Assembly (NCBI GenBank): GCA_035693105.1
Contig: DASSHC010000513.1
Span: 1 to 23,690 of the forward strand
From: DASSHC01 sp035693105
GTDB lineage: Bacteria; Chloroflexota; Chloroflexia; Thermomicrobiales; Thermomicrobiaceae
Reading direction: 5' to 3'
DNA: 23,690 bases
Shown here piece after piece: positions 15,977 to 21,452 of this stretch (positions are counted from its first letter, which is position 1; each line of letters begins with the position of its first letter). Under the pieces are notes generated by a model. The model worked only from the letters and a program-made list of their open reading frames with translations. It had not been told where the DNA came from and made no database searches. Both the position numbers and the translations under genes were made by a program.

Positions 15977-16344
15977 GGACGCGCGCGATCGGCGTGCTCC
16001 AGCGCGGCCACCACGCGGGCCATCGTCTCGTTGATGCCGGCCGTTCCAGTGTCGATCTCCAGCGTCGCGTGCCGGCGCGCGTCCTCCAGTCGCTCCATCT
16101 GCCGCTCGTAGAGCGCGTGCGGCCAACTCGTGCCGCGCCGGTCCTGGAGCACTGGGTACTCCACATGCAGGAAGATCAGCGCGTCCGGTGCGCGCCGCCG
16201 CCAGAGGTCCGGCACGATCGAGTGCTCCTGACCGACACTAAACGCGTCGTAGCCCCAGCGCCGGAGCTGCTCGACGACGGTCGACTTGCCCGCGCCGCAC
16301 GGTCCGACGACCGCTACTCGTTGTCGCTTGTGCTCCGTGCTCAT
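15973..16344 (-). CDS. Small P-loop NTPase
   Basis: 123-residue nucleotide-binding protein. Walker A is 'VAVVGPCGAGKSTVVEQLRRWG' around residues 10-31 (split: GPCGAGKS is the loop). 'PDALIFLHVEY' near 53 is the likely strand carrying the Walker B-type region, though a classic acidic pair is not obvious. It resembles small kinase-like P-loop proteins (shikimate/adenylate kinase style) but is much shorter than the usual 170-200 residues; no lid domain can be recognised. It is the last gene of the minus-strand run ORF33, phosphatase, P-loop protein, 50 bases after the phosphatase stop. RBS is weak (GAGTGG). Role in that module is inference. Confidence 0.7.
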   Translation of the reverse strand: MSTEHKRQRVAVVGPCGAGKSTVVEQLRRWGYDAFSVGQEHSIVPDLWRRRAPDALIFLHVEYPVLQDRRGTSWPHALYERQMERLEDARRHATLEIDTGTAGINETMARVVAALEHADRARP

Positions 16345-16394
16345 GCCACTCGCATCCCATGCCGCACCTGCGCTGATTGCGCGTCCGTGTGCCG

Positions 16395-17108
16395 CTACGC
16401 CTGGAGCGGCAGCGATACCTCGAGCCGCCGCACCGGGTACTCGTCAATCGGAGCCACGAGCCGGATCACGGCGACGGTCATGTCGTCGCGCGGGTGCCCC
16501 TGGTCGGCTGCAATCGCCCGCTGAAGGAGCGTGTCGGCGAGTTGGTTCGCCGGGGCCTCGGTGAGCGACAACCCGGCCGCCAGTGCCATCAACCCCGGTG
16601 TGTGGCCGAAGTGTCGCCCGGCTAGCGCCACGCCATCGCTGGCCACCACCGCGACCAGACCCGGTTCGGCCGGAAATCGGAGCAGGCTCGGACGCGTCCG
16701 CGGATAGAGGCCGATGCGACCGCTGGCATCGGTAAGCTCCTCCAAACCGGCGCAGCGTTGGAGCAGCATCGGCACCTCACTGTTGCGCGTGATGACAAGC
16801 TCCTGTGTCGCCAGGTCGACCGAGACGATGTCCAGCGCACAGGAGACACGCCCACCGCGCTGGGCGAAGAGATAGTCATGCGCCGCTCGCGCCACCGCAC
16901 CATCGCGCACGCCTTCGCTGAGCAACGAGATGACCTTGCCCGTAACCATCAGGCTCAGCCGCTTGGCCGGCGCGCCGCTCCCCTGGCCGTCGACCACCAC
17001 CAGTGAGACGCCTCCGCCGGGGCGTTCCACGACCTCGGCGGTATCCCCACTCTCCCGCGTGCCGAACTTGTGCGTCTTGGCGACGGCCAGCTCGATACCG
17101 GGCGGCAT
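16395..17108 (-). CDS. SpoIIE/PP2C-like serine phosphatase
   Basis: A single-domain phosphatase of the PP2C/SpoIIE fold, related to RsbU-type regulators that dephosphorylate anti-anti-sigma proteins. From the ATG at 17108 it has 237 residues. Metal-binding acids are in place: Gly-Asp22, 'VVVDGQGSG' (Asp40, residues 37-45), 'ASDGV' (Asp158) and 'PRDDMTVAVI' (Asp208/209). No sensor domain is fused. I choose ATG 17108 instead of an upstream GTG (17162) because the ATG overlaps the TGA of a 33-residue ORF as TGATG, a classic coupled start, and the family-like segment 'ELAVAKTHKFG' begins just after it. No RsbV/RsbW gene is nearby, so the target is unknown. Confidence 0.85.
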   Translation of the reverse strand: MPPGIELAVAKTHKFGTRESGDTAEVVERPGGGVSLVVVDGQGSGAPAKRLSLMVTGKVISLLSEGVRDGAVARAAHDYLFAQRGGRVSCALDIVSVDLATQELVITRNSEVPMLLQRCAGLEELTDASGRIGLYPRTRPSLLRFPAEPGLVAVVASDGVALAGRHFGHTPGLMALAAGLSLTEAPANQLADTLLQRAIAADQGHPRDDMTVAVIRLVAPIDEYPVRRLEVSLPLQA

Positions 17109-17209
17109 CAGCGTGTATCGCCGATATCGCTCATATGTTCGACCGCGGCGCCGTACTTCCACACGATCCGCAGGAATTCGAAGCTGAAGGGAACCATTTC
17201 GCTCACCAT
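17108..17209 (-). CDS. 33-residue peptide ORF coupled to the phosphatase
   Basis: Below normal gene-calling length but well supported by context. From the ATG at 17209 it reads 'MVSEMVPFSFEFLRIVWKYG' then 'AAVEHMSDIGDTR' and stops at TGA, whose A is the A of the phosphatase ATG. The peptide is protein-like: an aromatic-rich amphipathic first half (F8, F10, F12, W17, Y19) and a polar acidic end. A perfect TATAAT lies about 80 bases upstream on this strand. It may be a regulatory subunit or only a leader peptide that couples translation. I do not recognise a family, and its RBS (ACAGGC) is weak. Confidence 0.55.
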   Translation of the reverse strand: MVSEMVPFSFEFLRIVWKYGAAVEHMSDIGDTR

Positions 17210-17263
17210 GCCTGTCAAGAGTCGTCAGGGCAAGCAGTACATCGCAATCCGAGTACCAACGTC

Positions 17264-17292
17264 TTGACCTGAACGTACGACCGTACTATTAT
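17264..17292 (+). promoter_or_regulatory. Strong sigma70 promoter reading toward the HD-GYP gene
   Basis: TTGACC (17264-17269) and TATTAT (17287-17292) are spaced by exactly 17 bases and each matches 5 of 6 consensus bases. The predicted start is near 17299, some 445 bases ahead of the HD-GYP ATG. It is the best-matching promoter on the plus strand of this window. Confidence 0.75.
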
Positions 17293-17318
17293 AGGCGCGA
17301 CGGCGGGTACGAGTGTAC
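17275..17318. promoter_or_regulatory. Paired GTAC-N4-GTAC boxes around a shared -10 region
   Basis: GTACGACCGTAC (17275-17286) and GTACGAGTGTAC (17307-17318) are the same in 10 of 12 positions and start 32 bp apart, about three helical turns. Each box is itself a dyad because GTAC is self-complementary. They bracket the -10 region used by the plus-strand promoter and the opposite TATAAT. Binding by a dimeric regulator is inferred. Confidence 0.45.
17288..17293 (-). promoter_or_regulatory. TATAAT -10 box for the ORF33-phosphatase operon
   Basis: The minus strand carries a perfect TATAAT overlapping the plus-strand -10 box by 5 bases. Transcription would start near 17281 with a leader of about 70 bases. 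The -35 region (ACACTC at 17 bp) is poor, so this promoter may need an activator. The overlap implies the two directions compete. Confidence 0.45.
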
Positions 17319-17590
17319 TCAGACAAAGTGGACTGTTTGGCTAGCGCCAAGCATCCCTGTGGCCGAGTGCCCAAAGCGGAGCCGCCGCAAATCTTGGTCG
17401 TGATCCAGTCGGGTGGGGTCGACGGGAGTAGGGAAAGGGAGAGGTCATGGTTAGCTGGCGCTAGCATTTCGGCCGGGATTTACCGCCTGACAGCCGCAAG
17501 GCTCAAGGTGCTATCCCGCGTGACCTAGACACGTCCGGGTTCCCGCTAGCGACTGAGGACGCCTGCTAGCGAGAGCCCGGTCGCGTTTTG
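17299..17590 (+). ncRNA. Candidate structured leader or small RNA with attenuator-like architecture
   Basis: No credible protein gene occupies this stretch. From the strong promoter a transcript of about 290 nt would end at the hairpin at 17535-17580. Complementary arms are visible: GCTAGCGCCA (17340-17349) with TGGCGCTAGC (17456-17465), 10 bp perfect; inside it GGCCGAG (17361-17367) with CTTGGTC (17393-17399) allowing G-U pairs; and AGGTCA (17442-17447) with TGACCT (17521-17526). I looked for c-di-GMP-I, cobalamin, SRP, RNase P and glycine signatures and found none convincing. It could be a riboswitch/attenuator of the HD-GYP gene or an independent small RNA. Confidence 0.4.
17535..17589 (+). 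terminator. Terminator-like hairpin in the HD-GYP leader
   Basis: Arms 17535-17550 (CCGGGTTCCCGCTAGC) and 17565-17580 (GCTAGCGAGAGCCCGG) pair over 16 positions with one C-A mismatch and one G-T wobble; the loop is 14 bases. TCGCGTTTT follows, so the T-run starts 5 bases after the stem, a somewhat imperfect terminator. It lies 165 bases ahead of the HD-GYP start. Confidence 0.55.
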
Positions 17591-17744
17591 CCGCACCTCG
17601 ACCCCGTTCCAGTACAGATCGCCCTGTCCGTTCAGGACCAAAAGGTACCGACGCACTGTCGCGACGGTTCTAGACTAGGCTTGATACGTGTCGATCGCTC
17701 CGGATCGGCCGGTCGATGTCTGGCAAGCGGCTCGGGAGTCCTGA
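17591..17744 (+). other. Distal leader of the HD-GYP gene, no gene seen
   Basis: 154 bases between the hairpin and the HD-GYP ATG. It holds a small hairpin GTCC-N5-GGAC near 17628 and a possible weak -10 (TAGACT, 17671-17676) with a poor -35. The RBS GGGAG (17734-17738) is 6 bases before the ATG. Nothing else is recognisable. Confidence 0.4.
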
Positions 17745-19040
17745 ATGCGACGAGCCTCGCGCATTCGTGCGTTCGTACTGACGGTATCATTTGTCGCTGT
17801 GCTCTGTGCTTGCCTCAGCATGCTTCGGTGGGGCGTGGTTCCCAGCCAGCGGTCCGTCCTCCTGAGTGCGCTCTTGCTGGGCTTTATCGTCGCAAGCGAG
17901 CTCTTCGGCGCGATTAGCCTACCGACAACCTCCGTCAGAGCCGCGGTTTCCATCTCGTCGGCGCTCTGCTTCGGCGCTGCAATCACGCTGGGGCCGATGG
18001 GGGCGTTTGTGGTGGCGCTTGCCAAACTCGCCACCGAGGGATACCAGCGTATTTCGCCGCTCAAGGCCGCGTTCAACGTCTCCAGCTATTTCTTGACGAC
18101 ATTTGCCACGGGCCTGATTTATGTCGCCGTGGCTGATCCGCACGCCTCGGTAATTGCCAGCCCCATCAATTTACTGGCCGCCGCCCTTGCTGTGCTGGTC
18201 TTCAATCTGATGAACTGGGGTCTCGCCGCCGCCATCCTTTCTCAGGTCGCGTCCACGTCAATTGTCGAGATGTGGTTCTCTCTGGTTCGCGGCAACGCCT
18301 TTACCAACTTGACGCTGCCGACGCTCGGCATGCTGGTGCCGATCCTGGCTCGCGAGCAGCCGCTGGCCATTCTCCTGATGGCGGTGCCGCTGATCGGTCC
18401 CTACCTCTCGCTGCGAAGCTACAGCCAGATTCATCTCGAGACACGCCGTACCGTCGAGCGCCTGGCCAACATGCTCGACCAGCGCGATCCCTCGACCGCG
18501 CGCCACTCGCGCCGAGTCACCGACTACGTCGAGCAAATTCTGAGCGAGATGGAAGAGTTGACTTTCGAGGAGCGCGAGGCCATTCTGATCGCCGCGCCGG
18601 TCCACGACATCGGCAAGATCGGCACCAGCGATCTGGTGCTGCAGAAGCCGGGCAAGCTGACCGACGAGGAGCGCGAGCACATCAACCGGCACGCGGCCGA
18701 TGGTGGCGATATCCTCTCCAATCTTTCGCTCTATCGCCACGCGGCCGTCATCGTGCGCCACCACCACGAGCGCTGGGACGGCCACGGCTACCCGGACAGG
18801 CTGGCTGCCGAGACGATTCCCATCGGTGCGCGTGTGATTGCCGTGGCCGATACCTATGACGCGATGACCACTGACCGCCCGTACCGCGCCGGGCTCACGC
18901 CGCAGCGGGCACTGGAGGAGATCGAACGCTGCTCAGGCACGCAGTTTGACCCCCGCATCGCCGAGATCTTCCTGCGCGTGATGGCCTGCTATCGCCCGCC
19001 GGTCGAGTTGCCGCTGATGCCGGCACTGGCCGGCAACTGA
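17745..19040 (+). CDS. Membrane HD-GYP domain protein, probable c-di-GMP phosphodiesterase
   Basis: 431-residue membrane signalling protein. The N-terminal half has about six hydrophobic segments (roughly residues 8-29, 36-58, 66-96, 109-130, 139-167, 189-222), an integral sensor module I cannot name. The HD-GYP domain covers about 235-405: His254, 'HDIGKIG' (287-293), 'HINRHAADGGDIL' (312-324), 'HHHERWDGHGYP' (339-350) and 'DTYDAMTTDRPYR' (369-381). All signature residues including Gly-Tyr-Pro are kept, so hydrolysis of cyclic di-GMP (or a related cyclic dinucleotide) is likely. GGGAG 6 bases ahead of the ATG fixes the start. A long structured leader and a promoter region shared with the phosphatase operon suggest joint control. 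Confidence 0.92.
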   Translation: MRRASRIRAFVLTVSFVAVLCACLSMLRWGVVPSQRSVLLSALLLGFIVASELFGAISLPTTSVRAAVSISSALCFGAAITLGPMGAFVVALAKLATEGYQRISPLKAAFNVSSYFLTTFATGLIYVAVADPHASVIASPINLLAAALAVLVFNLMNWGLAAAILSQVASTSIVEMWFSLVRGNAFTNLTLPTLGMLVPILAREQPLAILLMAVPLIGPYLSLRSYSQIHLETRRTVERLANMLDQRDPSTARHSRRVTDYVEQILSEMEELTFEEREAILIAAPVHDIGKIGTSDLVLQKPGKLTDEEREHINRHAADGGDILSNLSLYRHAAVIVRHHHERWDGHGYPDRLAAETIPIGARVIAVADTYDAMTTDRPYRAGLTPQRALEEIERCSGTQFDPRIAEIFLRVMACYRPPVELPLMPALAGN

Positions 19041-19119
19041 TCCCTCCCCCACCTCCCCAACGCGTGCATAATTGGAACGGTGGCGCCTGCCGCACGCTTC
19101 AGTCAGACCAGGATGGCCC

Positions 19120-19851
19120 GTGGACGCACCCTTCGCCGTCACGCTCGATTTTCACGACACGCTCTTTCGTTGCGACGACTGGTTCACTCTCGAAGTGGAG
19201 CAGTTGGTGCCGGCGTTTCTGCGCTGGCGCGCTCCCGGCGAGGGCGGCCCCTCTTCGTCGCTCCTGGACTACGGGCGCGCGTCCTACCGCCGCTTGCGCG
19301 GCGAGATCATCGCCTCGGGCCTCGAGCAGAGTGCCATCGAGTGTGTGCTGCGGGTTTGTCGCGAGATCGGGGTCGCGGCGGAGCGCGCGGAGGTTGAGAC
19401 CGGCGTCGACGCCCTGATGCATGCGACGCTGACTTCGACGACGCCGCTGCCGGGCGCGGTGGCGCTGGTCGCGGAGCTGCGCGCCGCCGGCGCCCGGCTG
19501 GCGGTCATCTCCAACGCCGTCCACCACCCCTTCCTCGAATGGGCGCTGGCCGCTCACGGCCTGGCCAGCAGCTTCGACGCCGTGGTTAGCTCGGCCAGCG
19601 CCGGATTCTACAAGTCTCGGCCAGAGATCTATCGCGAGACTCTTCGCGTGCTGGAGGTGCCGCCCGCGCGCGCGGTCCACGTGGGAGACTCCTACCGCTT
19701 TGACGTTCTGGGCGCGGCCGCGGCCGGTCTGCGCACCGTTTGGCTGACGCCCGCCCAAGCGCCTGCGGACAACGGGCATGCCGACCTCATCGTGAATACA
19801 CTGGAGGGGTTGGCTCCCAAGATTCGCGCGCTGCTCGCCGGATCCGGTTAG
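19120..19851 (+). CDS. HAD family hydrolase with DxH in motif I
   Basis: 243-residue haloacid dehalogenase-superfamily phosphatase-like protein. The GTG at 19120 is chosen because AGGA lies 6 bases before it and the HAD core starts at once; the longer frame from TTG 19072 adds 16 residues unlike the family. Motif I reads 'VTLDFHDTLF': the nucleophile is Asp10, but the usual Asp two residues later is His12. Motif II is 'LAVISNA', motif III Lys in 'GFYKSRPEIYRETL' and motif IV 'HVGDSYRFDVLGAAAAGL'. A helical cap lies between about 20 and 110. It is 9 bases upstream of trmD on the same strand. Substrate unknown. Confidence 0.85.
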   Translation: MDAPFAVTLDFHDTLFRCDDWFTLEVEQLVPAFLRWRAPGEGGPSSSLLDYGRASYRRLRGEIIASGLEQSAIECVLRVCREIGVAAERAEVETGVDALMHATLTSTTPLPGAVALVAELRAAGARLAVISNAVHHPFLEWALAAHGLASSFDAVVSSASAGFYKSRPEIYRETLRVLEVPPARAVHVGDSYRFDVLGAAAAGLRTVWLTPAQAPADNGHADLIVNTLEGLAPKIRALLAGSG

Positions 19852-19860
19852 GGGCGAGGC

Positions 19861-20598
19861 GTGCGTTTCGACATCTTCACCATCTTTCCCGGCATCTTCG
19901 AGGGCCCGCTCAGCGAGAGCATTCTCAAGCGCGCGCGCGAGCGCGGGCTGATCGATGTCGCGCTGCACGACATCCGTGACTGGACCACCGACCGGCATCG
20001 CTCGGTCGACGACGCGCCCTACGGCGGCGGCGCCGGCATGGTCATGATGGCGCCGCCGATGGTACGCGCCGTGCGCGATGTGCTTGGAACGGCGCCGGTC
20101 GAAACCGAGGTCGTCATCCTCTCCGCCTCTGGCGACCGCTTCGACCAGCGCATCGCCGGCGAGTTGGCGCGCTGCCCCCGGCTGGCGCTGATCTGCGGCC
20201 GCTACGAAGGGATCGACGAGCGTGCGCGCGTGTTGCTCAACGCCCGTGAGTTATCGATCGGCGACTACGTCCTGACCGGTGGCGAGCTGGGCGCGGCGGT
20301 CATCGTCGATGCCGTCGCGCGCCTGATCCCCGGCGTGATCGAGGCCGAGTCGCTGGCCGACGAATCGCACGCCGCCGGGCTGCTGGAGTATCCGCAATAC
20401 ACGCGGCCCCCGGTGTTCGAGGAACTGGCGGTGCCGGAGATTCTCCTCAGCGGCCATCACGCACGAATTGAGGAGTGGCGGCGCTGGCAGTCGCTCTGCC
20501 GCACGCTCGCGCGCCGCCCTGAGTTGTTGCAATCGCTGGATTTGAGCGAGCGCGATCGCCGTCTATTGAGCCAGTGCCCAGCCCCAGAGAGTCTGTGA
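19861..20598 (+). CDS. trmD: tRNA (guanine-N1)-methyltransferase TrmD
   Basis: Makes m1G37 next to the anticodon of a subset of tRNAs, preventing frameshifting. The 245-residue product starts with GTG ('MRFDIFTIFPGIFEGPLSES') preceded by AGGGGCGAGG. Family features of this SPOUT trefoil-knot enzyme are all present: 'DDAPYGGGAGMVM' (50-62), 'ICGRYEGIDER' (111-121), 'SIGDYVLTGGELGAAVIVDA' (132-151) forming the knot and SAM site, and 'LLEYPQYTRP' and 'LLSGHHARIEEWR' near the C-terminus. Length is normal. It lies apart from the usual rpsP-rimM-rplS neighbours, between the HAD hydrolase and an ABC transporter. Confidence 0.98.
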   Translation: MRFDIFTIFPGIFEGPLSESILKRARERGLIDVALHDIRDWTTDRHRSVDDAPYGGGAGMVMMAPPMVRAVRDVLGTAPVETEVVILSASGDRFDQRIAGELARCPRLALICGRYEGIDERARVLLNARELSIGDYVLTGGELGAAVIVDAVARLIPGVIEAESLADESHAAGLLEYPQYTRPPVFEELAVPEILLSGHHARIEEWRRWQSLCRTLARRPELLQSLDLSERDRRLLSQCPAPESL

Positions 20599-20604
20599 GG
20601 ACCG

Positions 20605-21369
20605 GTGAGCGAGCCCAGAAGCGCGGAAGAGATGGAGCAGCGGCTGCCGCTGATCAGCCTGCGCGATGTCGTCAAGGAGTATCAGACCGGGCGCCGCACC
20701 ATCTACGCACTGCGCGGCGTGAACCTGCAGGTCGAGACCGGCGAGTGGCTGGCGATCCTCGGTCCATCCGGTTGCGGCAAGTCGACGTTGCTGAATCTGC
20801 TGAGCGGGATCGACCGCGCCAGCAGCGGCGAGGTCCGCGTCGCCGGCCACGATCTCTCGCGCTTGAGCGAGGAAGCCCTGGCACGCTGGCGAGGCGGCGC
20901 GGTGGGCATCGTCTTCCAGTTTTTCCAGCTCATGCCAACGCTGACCGCTCTCGAGAACGTCCTGCTGCCGATGGAGCTGACCGGCCGGGGCCGTCCGCGC
21001 GAGCGCGGCCTGGCGCTGCTCGATCAGGTGGGACTGCGCCAACTCGCCGATCATCTGCCCAACGAGCTGTCGGGCGGCGAGCAGCAGCGGGTGGCCATCG
21101 CTCGTGCCATGGCGAACGATCCCCCAATCCTCCTGGCCGACGAACCCACCGGCAACCTCGATAGCGCGACCGGTGAGCGGGTGCTCGACCTTCTTGAGGG
21201 AACCTGGGCGCTCGGCCGCACTCTGATCCTGGTCACTCACGATCGCACCGTGGCCGACCGCGCCTCGCGTGTCATCACCATGCGCGATGGCCAGATCGTC
21301 GAAGACATGCGTCTGCGGCCCGCCCCGCCGGCGCGGCCTGCCTCCGACATCGAGGTCGCGGCTGGCTGA
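20605..21369 (+). CDS. ABC transporter ATP-binding protein (MacB/LolD type)
   Basis: 254-residue ATPase that should power the FtsX-type permease encoded next. Walker A 'GPSGCGKST' (53-61), Q-loop 'FQFFQL' (Gln105), signature 'LSGGEQQRVAIARA' (155-168), Walker B 'ILLADEPTGNLD' (175-186) and the switch His212 in 'VTHD' are intact; 'EPTGNLDS' is characteristic of the MacB/LolD/FtsE group. The GTG at 20605, 6 bases after the trmD stop with AGGA just upstream, gives the start; an internal ATG nine codons later is an alternative. The group works in mechanotransmission or export across the envelope instead of classical uptake. Cargo unknown. Confidence 0.93.
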   Translation: MSEPRSAEEMEQRLPLISLRDVVKEYQTGRRTIYALRGVNLQVETGEWLAILGPSGCGKSTLLNLLSGIDRASSGEVRVAGHDLSRLSEEALARWRGGAVGIVFQFFQLMPTLTALENVLLPMELTGRGRPRERGLALLDQVGLRQLADHLPNELSGGEQQRVAIARAMANDPPILLADEPTGNLDSATGERVLDLLEGTWALGRTLILVTHDRTVADRASRVITMRDGQIVEDMRLRPAPPARPASDIEVAAG

Positions 21370-21452
21370 GGCCACGCGCGTCGAATATGCAATACTCAAC
21401 CCATTGAGGACTTGGCTGTGAGCGCCATCCCGCGGCCTATGAATGCGCCAGC

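Noticed and set aside
17109..17162. GTG start 18 codons upstream for the SpoIIE-like phosphatase
   Set aside because: This segment is arginine-rich and unlike the family start, and in another frame it encodes the end of the 33-residue ORF whose TGA overlaps the ATG at 17108.
17466..17526. Possible c-di-GMP-I riboswitch fragment (GCAAGGCTCAAGGTGC region)
   Set aside because: Slight resemblance to the 3' half of the aptamer, but the conserved CAGGGCAAACC half and the GGTAGC-GGGTTACC end are missing. Only an Rfam search could revive it.
17313..17528. 71-residue plus-strand open frame in the gap before HD-GYP
   Set aside because: No RBS, no motif, and it covers the inverted-repeat structure; the region is better explained as untranslated leader.
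17588..17917. 109-residue plus-strand open frame
   Set aside because: Overlaps the HD-GYP start in another frame and has no recognisable features.
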